A stretch of DNA of 64,000 bases. Origin: Sclerurus mexicanus (taxonomy: Eukaryota; Chordata; Aves; Passeriformes; Furnariidae). Below the pieces are notes generated by a model. The model was not told the DNA's origin. It saw nothing but the letters and a program-made list of their open reading frames with translations, and did not search any database. This document shows, piece after piece, positions 1 to 12,863 of the stretch (within the stretch, counting starts at the first letter, position 1; each line of letters starts with the position of its first letter). The position numbers were made by a program, and so were the translations under genes. Location: the NCBI GenBank assembly GCA_013396755.1, contig VWZF01002630.1, positions 620,001 through 684,000 on the forward strand, written 5' to 3'.

Positions 1-3000
1 ATAAACAGTCCCTTTTGTAGAGTTTCACATTTGTAAGTACCAGCTGGAAAATGGGAGGAAAAATACTATCTTTGACATTGGTTGTAGATTTGGAGGGAAA
101 CTCCAATATGCAAGCCTGAAAATAGTAAGGAGGTAAAAATCTCCACCCTGTAGATTCAAATCAAAAGCATCTCCAAAGACCTACAAAACTGGGAAGGGTC
201 TGACAGATTAAATTTGTGCTTCTCTTGTACTAGTGAGATCACTTTTTAAACCAAAACATAACACTGTCTCTATTAATAGGCATGGTATGGTAGTGGAATA
301 AATGTATGGAGAGTGTTGGAGAACAGGGAAGGAGGAATGAGCTCAGATTTGCTATGCAGCTCTAACAGCTTGAGATGGAGGGGCAGATGGGGTATTTCTC
401 TAAGCAGGCTGGATGGATGTGGCAATGAAAGGACAAGAAAATTGAAGGCAATCAAACCATGCATCAGTTTTTGTCCTCAAACCTGGCCATCCACTTAATC
501 CTCCAGAGCTGTCTTGAGTTTCCCAACACCCTGGCTAGTGGGTCTTGGCCACTGGGCCCCATGCCCATACCAATCCAGCCTACAGACAGTGTCCTGCCAG
601 GAACACACTTCTCCACTGAGTGAGAGCAAGACTAAAGAGACAAACCAGGTATTTTGCCCTGCCTTCACTGTTTGCCTTCTGGTAAAATTGCTACCATTCA
701 ATATAGCATGCTTCTTGGGCTTTGGAGACCTGAGGCTGCTCCACATCACCTGAGAAGAGCAGCAGGGAATGTGACACGGGGAGGTGAGGGAATGACGCAG
801 AAAATGATGCACAACTCCTCACGCCATCCCTATCTGCCACAGCAGGAATGGTGCAGATCAGTTCTGAAACACAGGGAGGGAACCTGCTTCTAAAACAGCA
901 ATATAAATTGCTGTGGGAACGGATGAGAAAAGCAACGGGATGCCACATAACACCTGGCAAAAATGGGTTAAACAAAAATAGCAAATTAAGGGCAACAAGT
1001 TGGCCAAACATAACACTGCTATCCACACAACTCACATTACGCAACAGAGCTTTGAGCTCTCTTCTGTGTTACGGTAGAATTTATGATATAAAGGAAAAGC
1101 AATAGGAGACTCCAACAACAGTGTACATTTTATCTTTCTCTATGCACAGATATGAAGTATGAATAGCATCAAAGAAGGCATGAAAACCATCACGGCTGGC
1201 CCGCATCCAGACCAAAGGAAACAGCCATTCATCTAGTCAAAGTCAGCACTGGTATGTCTATATCTGAGGAGAAAGCAATACAATGATCCAGGTTTCCTGT
1301 CATGGGTGGGTTCATCTGCCAGGCTAGGAAAGAAATCCCTCCTTTTCTTTTCTTCCCCTTCCAGGATATAGCAGGGCAAGATGCAACCCAGCCTGAGGCC
1401 TCACTTGCCACAACAAAGCAGGTCACACAATCTCAGCAGCAGCACAGTGGGAGGTTGTCCCTGATGTCCTCAGCTGCAAATAAGCATATCATCTCTCCTG
1501 TCCAAGGTGAAGTCAAAGAGCCTAGATCTCCTTTCATTTACACTAGTCCAATACTGTTGACCACAATGGAGAACAGCAAGAAAATTCAGTCCACAGATGA
1601 ATTTCACACCAATACACAGATCTCAAGCAGATCTCCAAGTAGATAATACCTCTTTTTAGATTCACAGAAAGGCTCCAAGAGCTACACAAACGCTTACAAT
1701 CATTCATTTTCATGGAAACAGAGTTCTTATTCCCTTCCACAGCAGCTCACCTTGTTTCATTTTTCATTTATCATGGTTTAACCTCAGGCATAAGAGAATC
1801 CCACTTTAATCAATGAGACTTCACATCACTGGAAACCTCTTGGGAATGCACTAGACGAAGCTCTAGCTATGGTCTGGGGCATCTTCACCTTCTCCACAAC
1901 CCAAAATCACAAGCAGGGGATTGCAGCACCACACATGGTTTTGAGGGCAGGAAAGGGAAGAGATGGACTGAGAACAAGAGAAATAGTGAAAGCAAATGGA
2001 TCCAGATCTCCTTTCCACTTAAATTTCTCTAATGCTTAACTAGAGCAGAGGAAGGGGTAGGCAAATTCTGCAGGCACTCAACAGCCAAACAATGTTCCTT
2101 GAGAAAAGGCAGCATTTGCAGCTTTCCACACAGTGAACTCTTGAAGACTCCGTAAGATTCATTAAACCTTTGGTCGGAAGAATTCCAGTATCTGTTGCAT
2201 TTCTACTGTTGCCGCCATTAATGTAGGCCATGTCCATATTAGCCAGGATCACAAGTTTGTTTTCTCTGGAACTCTTTCATGGATGGAGTAGTTCCAAGAT
2301 ACTAAATGATGTAGCCTGATAGCTCAGGAGGCAGAGCTCCAAGATTCTCCACCAATCCCCCTTAGGAAAAGCCCCAAAGCAGGAAAGCACTTAACAGAGT
2401 ATAAAACTGAAAAATAAGAAGGCAAAAAGAAAAATCTATTTAAGACCAAGGACAAAAAAAAAATACTATTTTCAGGTCTGAGATGGCCTGTGATTTGAGA
2501 CAAAGCTTGTCCAGAGGCACAGCCAGTGTGTTTCTCTGGGCTGCATGAAGGTGCAGCTATTTAAAGCCACTCAGAGGCTCACTGCATGATGGAAAGCAGC
2601 CAGATCAGTTGGGCTTCATCAGTTTTGTTTTTGTTAGATTGAAGCCAAAGTATGTGAAATGACTTGTAAGAGGACCAGGGAAGGGGGAAGGACTGGGCAC
2701 CCAGCCGTTTTGCCCACAACACTCAGAGCTCAGTCTCTGCCTCATTTCAGTGGTACTATGTGAGAGATAAGGTTCCTGAGCAAAGAGAATGGCTCTTTTG
2801 TCTCTCACAACAGCCATGGCTGTGCAAAGACACGTGGCAAAACTCTTGGGGTTTGCAGGTCATCCATGAGAACAAGCTGCAGGAAAGTGTTTGCAAAGTT
2901 CAGTGGTAGCTGACATCCTGGGCATTATCCAGCTGTTGCCCTGCCTCTGTCCCTCTGTATTCTTGCACTGACATCCAGGAGCCTTCTCCTCTCACCAGCT

Positions 3001-3410
3001 GGGGGGAAAAAAACCTGTCTCCTTGCCTTCATGAGTCCCCAATTCTCATCGCTGTGCACTCTTGCTGCCTTTGCACTCCACAAAGCCCAAGAGACCCGAC
3101 ATGAAAGATCCCATCCCAACAAGTAATACATCATTTTCATCACTTTGGTTTTCAAATACATTCTTTTGTCAATTTTTTTTTTCCAAGTCAACCCTTGGAG
3201 TGCTGCCAATTTAAGCACTGTGCACAGTGCTACAAGAGCTTCTCATTTCCACTTTGCCTGACAGGTATTCATGTCCCTCTGACACTGCCTCTGTTCCCCA
3301 GCTGCCTCGGATAGCAATAGTTACCCTAAGCGTTTTACAGAGTTATTGAAACCACTGACTAATGTGCCCAGAATTGAATATCCACTGGGAAAGAATCTGG
3401 TTGGGCTCAT

Positions 3411-3443
3411 GTTCATTAATTGCTGATTAATTCCAATTATGGT
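3411..3443. promoter_or_regulatory. Short run of TTAAT-type cores
   Basis: Within about 33 bp the sequence carries ATTAATTG, GATTAATTCC and CCAATTATG, three overlapping TAAT-type cores flanked by mixed-composition unique DNA. It looks like a small regulatory module of homeodomain or POU type. The evidence is motif density alone. Confidence 0.25.
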
Positions 3444-3616
3444 ACAGCTGATCCACCAGTACCACAGACCGCCACATCAAAGAGCAAACCAGCAAAGGAA
3501 GCCCCTGAGTTAGAACAGCAATAGCCCTGTTGCAAACTTCTTTTCAGCTGGAAAGTGCTTCATAAACATTAATTTGCTACGCCTTGCTCATTCCCTGGGG
3601 AGAAAGGAGCTGTTAA

Positions 3617-3755
3617 ATTCATTATGGAGGCAGCGAAACAGTGGCACAGAGCAGGACCATGTTTTCTCCAAGGTCTTCACAGGAACCAATGACAGTTGTG
3701 AACATTCAACAGGGGATAGCCCCGGCTCCCAGACTCACATCCTCTCCAGGAGATC
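3617..3755 (-). mobile_element. Possible MIR-like SINE relic, inverted
   Basis: Reading plus, the succession ATTATGGAGGCAGCGAAACA, GTGGCACAGAGCAGG, CCAAGGTCTTCACAGG and CCCGGCTCCCAGACTCACA resembles a reverse-complement MIR core (GAGGAAACTGAGGCACAGAG, CCCAAGGTCACACAGC, CAGGCAGTCTGGCTCC). It is diverged, with small indels. An alignment could well reject it. Confidence 0.4.
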
Positions 3756-6700
3756 TGGGGTCTACGAGACAGAAGTGCTTGATAAAGCCAGTGGGCTGGG
3801 GTATCTGAGCAGAAACCAAGAAGAGACACAGTAGATAGGAATGCACACAACTGCTGCAGTCTGCAGCTTAGACCTGCCCTGCCCAGGCACTGCCAGTGAT
3901 ACTCTCCTGCTCTTTAGAGGATGGGAGGAGCTGGTGGAGGAGTTGATCAACTCCCAGAATACATTTTTGCTTGTTCAAGTCTCTTTACTCTGCCATCTGC
4001 TCCAGCAATACCTTATGTCATCTAGAAAGGCCGGAGCTGCCCTCCAGGAAGCCCAGGAGCAGTACAAGCCCGAGAGTCTGAAGTGTCAGGAAGAACATCC
4101 TGTGGGAAAACATGGTTTCGTGGAGTTTACAAGCCAAGGATGGAAACTGAGGAGCACAGGAGATCTCAGCAGGCAAGGAGGCACTGAGCACTACAGAGGA
4201 GTTGTAAATGGGAACAGGAAGAGCTGAGGGCTAAAACACAGCGAGAGCAGCAGTGAGCCTTGAGGAACAAGATTTTGTTGATTTTTTGAGGCTGCTTGGA
4301 TGTTGCGTTGTCTGGAATTATTGTTCTTCATCTGTGCCTCTCCAGTGCTCCTACTCTGCGGATTGTTTTGAAAACAAAGGCTGCCACCACAGCTCTTCAG
4401 CTCTTGACAATTGCCCCACTAGACGGTTCTCAAAATAAGTTGCCTTCTGCACCAAAATATATCAGAAGATTGTACATTACACTTCCAAAGGGAGAGCTCG
4501 TGGCTCCAGGTTTTGTTTCAAGATCATGTCTTGGTGTATTCCAGCAATTCACAAACTCTAAAACACGCACCCTAGGGTACAAGGAAGGCTGTGCTCTCCC
4601 AGGGAAAGAAAAAGAAATATGGGTTTATACTGAGATCACAAAGCTCCTGCGGGACCATTTGGATAGTGCAAGTCAAATGAGTGTAGGTATTTGTGGTGGC
4701 CTTCATTCTGCAGGAGAAGCGGCTTTGCTCCCACACAACACACATGAAACATGGTATGTTCTTGCAAGAGAATGTACAAAATGCCTGAGAAGCTCCTTTC
4801 AGCCAGCAAAACACAGGATGAAGTGCGTGGAGAGCCCTCCAAACAGTGCACTGAGGGGATGCTGCTGAGCAAGGAGACCCTTACTCCAACTCACAGCAGA
4901 AGACGAGCTTTGCAGAGTGGGGAAGGTCTGGCACAGCTTGGCAGGGCAGCAGTTGAAGGCCTAAGCCCAAAATGTGTGGCTGCTGTCAATTAGGGAGAAA
5001 GGACACTTTCTTTCCTACAAGCTTTCCCCAGCAAGTGGTCTAGCTGTGAATTCCTGCTCCAGCAGTCAGCTCCGAGCTTAACAAACTACGTGCCTGACAT
5101 ACCCTCCTCTGACCCAATTTCATTCTGGGTCTGAAAATAAGTCTCCCTCTCTCCCTTCTCCCTCTCACATCAAGTCACCGAAGTGCATAAGGCATTTAAA
5201 GCACTTGAGCCCAATCTTATTTCACACCACATCATTCTGTGTAAGCCTTTGTGTGTTTGCCCCACTTGAGCCGCTGGCATGCGCTGATCAAATACCAGCA
5301 GAGATGAGGGACAGCAAAAGGGCTGAGCTCACAGGCCTCCAGGTTGGGAGGCACTGCAACACTGAAACTCCTGGGAACATGGCTATCCAAACCCCATTTT
5401 CCCTCCACCAGAAGCTTTTACTCTTGAGAAAGAGGAAAACAGCTTCACTTAAAAAAATAAGGTAAATAAGTCTTTTCTGTATCATCCAACATCAGAAGTC
5501 TTGCCTTCCATCACAGCTACATCTCCCCCCTCTCTGTAAGCTGCTCCTCAAAGCAAGAACTACTCACACCAAGGCAAAAAACACGCAAAAACATACATTT
5601 CTAATAGTACTTTCATATTTGCAACATGTAACTAAATGTGAGAGGTCACAGTCCCCAGCCCTTAATTCAACCTCACTGTCAAAACCAGCCCGTGCACTGA
5701 GAAGACCAAGTGATGCCAAAAGTCCCAGCAGAAAGCAGGGAGAGCGTACACACAACCTGCTGCATGTGGGACACGTGGGATGATCAGCTGGGAAGCGTGC
5801 AAGAGGAAAGCAGAGAGCAATGCAGCAGCACGGGGCACGTGGCAGGGAGCAGAGGAGTGGGGAGAGGGGCCGGAGAGCGCGAGCTCACACGTGTGGGGCT
5901 GAGAGCAGAACGCTGCTGAACATTTACTCTTGCATTACAGATTTAATGGCTTTTAACAGGAGACTTTGTAAGCGATCAAGAATTGGAACAAAAGGAGCTG
6001 AGGGAATAATTATTCTAACCAGGGGAGCTAAAGAACATGGCAAAATCCGTGCTGAGCAATCACGCTAATTAAAGGCACCCAGAAGAATCGGGATAGAAAC
6101 GCCAAATGGTTTTCACTCTGCTGCCCTAATCCACTAACTGCCTCAGTACTTTGACTCCCACCAGCTGTGGGAAGGACAGCTCTGGGTGAGTTGATTTGTA
6201 GTAATAAACAACAGAGATAAACAAGTGACATGGGGGGGTTGTTTCCCTCTGCAGTGGGTGGAAGCACTGCTTGGCCTGCCAAACTGAACAGTAGCTGCTT
6301 TGCACCAGCAGCCTGGGAGAGGACCAAATGCTCCCACAGCCTCCACCTGAGCAGCAAGGATCCCAACATGTTTCCCAGAAAGCAGAGCAGCTGCTGGCAA
6401 CTACCAGCACGAGGCTGAACACAGCCCACAGGCACATCGCTGGTCCTTTCGGACCAGTCAGCCCTGCTGCATGATTGCCTCTGCAATGAGCTGTGTTACA
6501 CAGCTCAACAGAGTGGTCTGTCCTGGGATGTGTTTCCAGGGCCACACCAGAGCCCTGGTAGCACTGAATATGCTGCTTCCTTGTTTTCACAGCTTCAGTT
6601 ATTACTGGGTTGGATCCACTTATGTTGGTGAAGGGGCTCTCAGAGGTAAGGATATCTTCTCTGCAGTGGGAATCACCCTGATCTTCTCATGCTTAAAATT

Positions 6701-9700
6701 CCAGCTGGGGTTCTTGCCGTGTTAACATCAGAAAAGCAAGATCTAGCATTGCAGCATGGGCAAATTTTCACCCAGAAATGTGGAGACTTGGCAAATGTCC
6801 ACGTTGTCGGGAAAGGAAATGAACACTGTTGCTCCAACAGCCTAGAAACTTCACAGATCTAAATAAAAACTCCCAGGCACTCAGTGTACAACCCAGACTC
6901 CTCAAGGAGAGCCTTGACCCATTGGGGATTTCAGGGGAAGATCTTTGTCAGACATAGATGAAGTCCAACAGGACACCACGAGACAAGGCAGATGGTGGAG
7001 AAGCACAATTAACAGAACAAGGCACATAGTGGTGAAATCACATGCTGAGTACAGAGAAGTCTCTCTCTCTGCCCTTCCCAACCTCCAGGTGAAGGTTCTC
7101 CTCAGATAATTGCTTGGGTGAGATGTGAGTGCTCTTCTCCCCAGAAGTGCAGACCTGGGTTTTGTGGCAGTCGCTTGCATTGGCACAGAGTGAGAGCTGT
7201 AGCAGGGAGGTGGGGCAGTAGAAAAGCCAATACTAACAATTGCCATCAAGTAACAGCTTTCTATTTAAAAAACAATGGGTTTTTTTGTTAATCAACAGGT
7301 CCATTAACATAAAGCAAATGCCTCTCTAATGGACACCCAGAGGATCACAGTCTGAACTATTTGTGTGCAGCATCTTTTGATTGATTCACCATAAAGATCA
7401 TCAAGTAAATGAGAGAGGATGTAATATTTCTGCAGGAAACATTTCACAGCGGATACATTGATTGCAACACTCAGCCAGCTGTCATGTGCCAGTCTCTTCT
7501 TAAAGAGACTTCATATTTGATTCTCTGATCAAATATTTCAAAACCAAGAATAAATCAGGGCTCAATCTGTGCTTGGTTCATGGAGACCTGGTGTTCTGCC
7601 AAGCGACCAGTATCCAGTCTCCTCCCTCTCCTCCTGTCCTCAAGGCTTACCATCCCATCCCCTTGGCCCTTGCCTAGCCACAGAGACCACTGCCACTCCA
7701 CTGCCTTTCCACTGCCTTAGCCTCTTCCCACCAAATCCTTGTCCCAAGACAAGGGAGTCTTGCTTGGTGATACACCAAGAGACATGTTGACTCATTCATT
7801 CAAGTCCCATGTGCAGCTAAAGCTGCAAAATCATGGTCCATTGTACCTGCCACCACCTCTCTGTCTCCTGCTCTGTCACCACAACCGATCCATTTTTAAT
7901 CGAAAGCGCACTGAATGTCCAACAGGACAGGAAAAGGCAGGGCTGAAAACAAAGTCAGAAAGTCCAGGACCAATGAGGAAAATAGCAATGAAACCATCAG
8001 CTGAATAATTTGCCCCAGCAGCAATCCCAGCCAACAGAGATGGCCTATGAGCCAGAGCTGAGCTCATGCACTCTGCGGTTTAAAAAAGCAGGTTCTTTTT
8101 CCACAGAAGAAATCCTAGGCTGACACCTCCTTTATGAGCTGCTGAAAAAGACCATTTTCTGAACAAGCTCTGCAAAAACACAGTGACACTTCCAGTTTAT
8201 GAGCAAGCCCTGCCACTGCTCACCAAGCCATAGCCTTGGAGCTGTCAAAGCCGCTCTGAACAAGACCAGTGGGGCCAGCAGACTGCTGGCACCACTGTTG
8301 AAGTGGCATGCTTATTTCAAATGCAAATGAGCCACAGAAATTGAGACCAGACCCTCCTTTTCCCCTCTGAGCTACTCATAAATTACAGCGGTGGAAGGCA
8401 GGTGAAGGGTCTTTGAGGCAGGTGAAACACAGCGGTACAAAGGACTGAGCATCTAACTGGAGACAAAAGGAGAAAGCTGAACACTCATCCAGGTCCCACA
8501 GGGAGACACAGCTAACCCTCCCCTCCTGAGATAAGCTCCATCAAGAGAGCATCCAGCCTGCTGGATTAATGGCTCCTTGAGGCAAATCAGAGGTGCCAAC
8601 ATCCACAAAATGAGTGCCTCTCTGCTGTAGCTTCCATCCTTTTTCCCCTTCAGTACCATCAAGAAAATAAATAAATAAACAGAACAAGCCTGCAGGTCCC
8701 ATTCAGCTGAACTACCTGTGCCATTACAGCTTCATAGCCAGGCAACAAGGTAAGAGCTGCAGGTATAAGCTTGGCTGTGATGCTGAGCTCCTGCCTCCCC
8801 TTCATTTCAAAGAAAATAAAATTGAGTTTGTATCGACTACTGAGAAAACAAGGCAACATTACACAGGACACGACCCTCCGCAATCAAATTAGGTCATTGC
8901 AACACCATAACCAGCATGGAATATGTAGGTTATAGGATCAAGGAGAATGATTTTATGCAGCAAACATTAAAAGACAAAAGGAAAATGAATCATATCAGGA
9001 CATTCAGCATAACCAGACTGAGAAATAAGTTTGGAGTGAAAGGAACAAGCAGCACTTCTGTCTTGAGACTTCCCTCCCAAGCCCTTCCTGTGTCTGCACT
9101 CAAACTGGCCTGACACTCTTCAGAACTGGTCACTAAAGACATGGCAGAAGTTGGGAAATATCTTTGCCACTTGCTGCACAGCTTCCTCACTTCCCCTCTC
9201 CAGAGCTCTGACAGTTTCCAAAAGAGTAAAGCCACTATTCACAAGAGTTTCCAGCCATGGCCGTCCCTGTATCAGCAAAATGCCCAAGAGCAACATACCC
9301 AAGGTGCTGATTTCAGGAGTGCTCAGATCTCTTCAGATAGGGGGCTTAATGTCCTACTTTTGCTGTAAGTCACCACTTCCTTGTCTATATATACATTGCA
9401 CACAGACCATCAGAAAATAAAAACCAAATGCATGGTCCAGCTGCACAGACTTTTGCCATTATGATTTGGAACTCAGCTCTCCTCCCATCTCTCAAACATT
9501 CCCAGTCCATGCTTTGTTCCTCAGTGTACCCCTACACAGACAGCTCTCCACTCCAGCTCTCTAATACCCCGAGCACTTGGTCACCCACAGGACCTCACCT
9601 CATTACCCAACTGCTGCGGGATTCAACACAAATATTCCTCTACAAGAGGGGAGACAAGCCTCCAGCAGTCCAGGTGCACATATCTGTAGGTATTTATGGT

Positions 9701-10419
9701 GACGTGGAGGCCACAACACCCCTGGAAAGGCACGTGTGGGTTAGGACTACGTGCAGCAGCAGTGCTGTTCATCACTGTACTGGGACTGTGAGGATGTGGA
9801 CGTGGCGCCTGGGCTCTGCATAACCTGGGAGGTGGGTACTGCCACCCCAGGCAGATCAAAAGCCAGCTCAGGACAACTGCCCCAGTGCCTGTTTCACTCC
9901 ATCAAGCAGAGGAACATGTACCAAATATATTCATCCTTCTACATGTGGGAAGGAAGACACAAACCTTCCTAAAAACTTGATTTACATAGCAGTCTGTGGC
10001 AGTGGTTTCCCAACTGCATGATGAGTACATTAACTTTGGCTAAGTTGATTCTCCAGAGATGAAGAGATGGAAAAAATAATCGAAACAAACTGTGATAGAG
10101 TTTTTGATTAAGCAGCTGATGATCAACAGAAGTTATCTGCAGGGCACAGAGTGTTAATGAGCTACCATTCCTGGAGCAAAGGAACACCTGAGCCCATGCC
10201 CCCACTTCACAAAGCCCACAGAGGTCAGCAAGACCTGCTCCTCCTGGACTGACAAGGCGAGAACATGGGCCATGGAGTCCACAGATCTCACCTGCCCGTT
10301 CCAGTTGAAAGGGTGATGGTGCAAGAAGGAAAAAAAAATAACCTTAAAGAGGAACATTCCTCTAGAAAGAGAGTAATGAAAAAGGTTAACAACCTGATTC
10401 AGGCTTGAGGTGTTATGTT

Positions 10420-10429
10420 GGGGGGGGGG
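10420..10429. repeat. G10 homopolymer
   Basis: Ten consecutive G residues on plus. Long G runs are rarer than A/T runs and are prone to assembly error. Confidence 0.9.
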
Positions 10430-11906
10430 AAGAAATTGAGAAGGCATTCACAGCCTTCTCACACAGTTCCATAAATTTAAAAAGGCCTAAGAGCTCTGCA
10501 GCTGTAACGCTAGCACCCAGCACCTCTGTCGCAGGGAACAAGAAGGACCAGCCAGTAGGGCTACCTGCCACCAAAGCACAAAGTCACCCACACCACATTC
10601 TGCCATTACCATCCCCTTATCCCTTCTCCCAAAATGATGTCACTGCAAAGAAGGTGTTAAATCTCAATACTTCTTAATATCTTAAATTTATCCCCAAAGA
10701 TTCTAAGGCACTAAAGAGTGGACTTTATAGGGAATTTCTCATAATAATGTAGCCACCTGTTCAATAGCATGCAGCAGCTAGGCTGCACCAGGGTTTCAGA
10801 GAACAAATGGAAAAGAGAGCTTCATATTAAAGCTACAGACAAGAGACAAGGCTCAGATCGGCAGAGACATAAAATATCACTGCCTCTGCCTGAATTTAGC
10901 AATTTCACTGTAACTAATCATTTTGCCCCTCCAGAAATGTCTGGAGAACTGTTAGTGACCACAGGGAGCTGCTAGGATCTTTCTATTACATTTCCTCCCA
11001 AAGTTGCTTCCTCTGACAGCACAGCCCAGCCTGGCCCAGGCTGTCTACAAAAGGGATTTGTTTTCCCAAAACTCACTTAGCCTTCCTGTCCTCAGAGGGT
11101 CTAGGGAAAGCTGAGAAAAATCAGCAGACAGGATACTCTTTCTGAAGCGTCCCACAGGGAACAGAAGGGATGAACAGCACATTAGGATTTCTCCCCCAAT
11201 TTCTCAAATTCTCACGGAACTGGGGTTTGCAATCACCCTCTGCAGAACCCATGTCAAGACAGATCATTAATACTACTTGATGTTGAGGATCTCTTGTATT
11301 AAAAAAGCACAGCAATTACTTAGCTCAAATCTCTATATTATTCATAAGATCCATATCTATCATGGATATAGTATTTACACTGCTATGGGGAAATGTAATA
11401 AATAAGGCAATAAGCATTTCCTTCCTCCAGGTCAAGACGAAAGCCTGCATCTTAGAGAGCTGCGCTTTCCTTGGGCAGCCAGGTTCATATCCCAGCCTCC
11501 CTGCTTAATTCCTTCAGCCAGGAACTAAAGCCAAGGTGAAAAATAACTGCTCTTCCTCTGAGCCCAGCACTGGGGCTCCAACCAACTCCAATGAAGCAGA
11601 TCAGGAGGCAATGCCTAGGTGGAATGAGATCAGCAAGAAGAGGTCTCTTCAGAAGTAGTCAAAAGAACAGAGCAGAAACATATTAGACTGCAGCTTGGCC
11701 CCCATGAAAGCGAAAAGGGAGAGTTTGATCTAACCTATCTGGAAAAGAGCAGGAAAGCTCAGAATTGCTGTTTTCTGGGATCATAATATACAGCTGACAG
11801 CTCCAAGAACATGTTTGTCCATCCAAACCCCTGATTCCAAAAGACTGGCTGTGAAAGGGCTTCAGGTGGGGGACTCACACAACATGGTCCAGTGGGCTGA
11901 ACATGG

Positions 11907-12020
11907 GCCAGACTGCTAGCTGTCAGCAACCTGGTGTGACCTTGAGCAAATTGATGTCTTTCCAGCTGCCTCTCCTCATCCATAAAATGAAGATGAAGAT
12001 GCTTGGCAGCCCCTTGATGG
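11907..12020 (+). mobile_element. MIR-like SINE relic
   Basis: The order CCAGACTGCTAGCTGT, then GGTGTGACCTTGAGCAAATT, then TCCTCATCCATAAAATGAAG parallels the conserved core of MIR (ACTAGCTGTGTGACCTTGGGCAAGTTACTT, then CTCATCTGTAAAATGG). MIR-type elements are shared across amniotes and are present in birds as old, diverged copies. The match is from memory and the ends are approximate. Confidence 0.65.
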
Positions 12021-12825
12021 GCTGGAAGGAAGAACTCCTCTTTCCTCAGGAAATAGTGGAAATACAATATGCTGAATTACTTCTCCTCATTAAGAAGAGG
12101 ATAAAATATACCCCATCCCTCAAATACTCAGCTGCCTGCTGTGCTCTCAGTAAGGTTCCCCTGACATTTGGGCTCTGCTGGGATCTGGCACGAGAATAGA
12201 ACAGTCCCACCCCACCCCATCTCTGGAATTTGCCCAGAATTTATTTTTAACACAGACTCAGTGTGAACATTTGTGGTGGGATTTGTATGAATTCAGGCTG
12301 ATCCCTGACTCTGAGCTCGTCTCACCCTGACTGTGCCAATAGCCAGGACTGTCAAGAGAACAGACGGCACAACGTCACTCACCCTTCACAAAGAGTCTAA
12401 CACGATGCAGACCCAAAGTGTCCTATCTCATTCCACATGTAGGAAGGAATCTTTGGGCAGCCACCTCACATGGAGCTACTCCTGCTATTCAGGGGTAACT
12501 AACCTTGTCCTAGAGTATAAGACATATTAAACAGGGTTTAATATGGGCTTAAAATAACCTTTCAAAATCATGTAGCCCTTTGCCAAGTTTTTTATTTCTT
12601 TTTGGTTCTGGACTGTGAGCAATGGGATAGAGCAGAAGCTGTGGCCCATCTGACAGAAGACTTGAAGATTGGGCTGCAGCTTTCTGGTATGCCAAGACCT
12701 CAGGTACAGCTTGAAGCACAAGGTCCTTTGCTTGGGTACACACCTGATGGCCACCATGTCCCTTGCTCAATGCTCCTCATCAAATAGAGTGCAGAGACGT
12801 GAAATGACTGATACTTTTAATACAA

Positions 12826-12863
12826 AGGGCCTGTCATTTATTTATTAGCTGGCGACAGGCCCT
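12826..12863. repeat. Inverted repeat, 10-bp arms, 18-nt spacer
   Basis: The arm AGGGCCTGTC at 12826-12835 is the exact reverse complement of GACAGGCCCT at 12854-12863. The spacer is AT-rich (ATTTATTTATTAGCTGGC). The surrounding 150 bp is AT-rich and has the look of conserved noncoding DNA. It could be cruciform-capable or a hairpin in the pre-mRNA. Confidence 0.85.

Noticed and set aside
4296..4868. Open frame of 190 codons on plus
   Set aside because: No family resemblance, no splice or promoter context, and overlapping open frames on the other strand; taken as chance.
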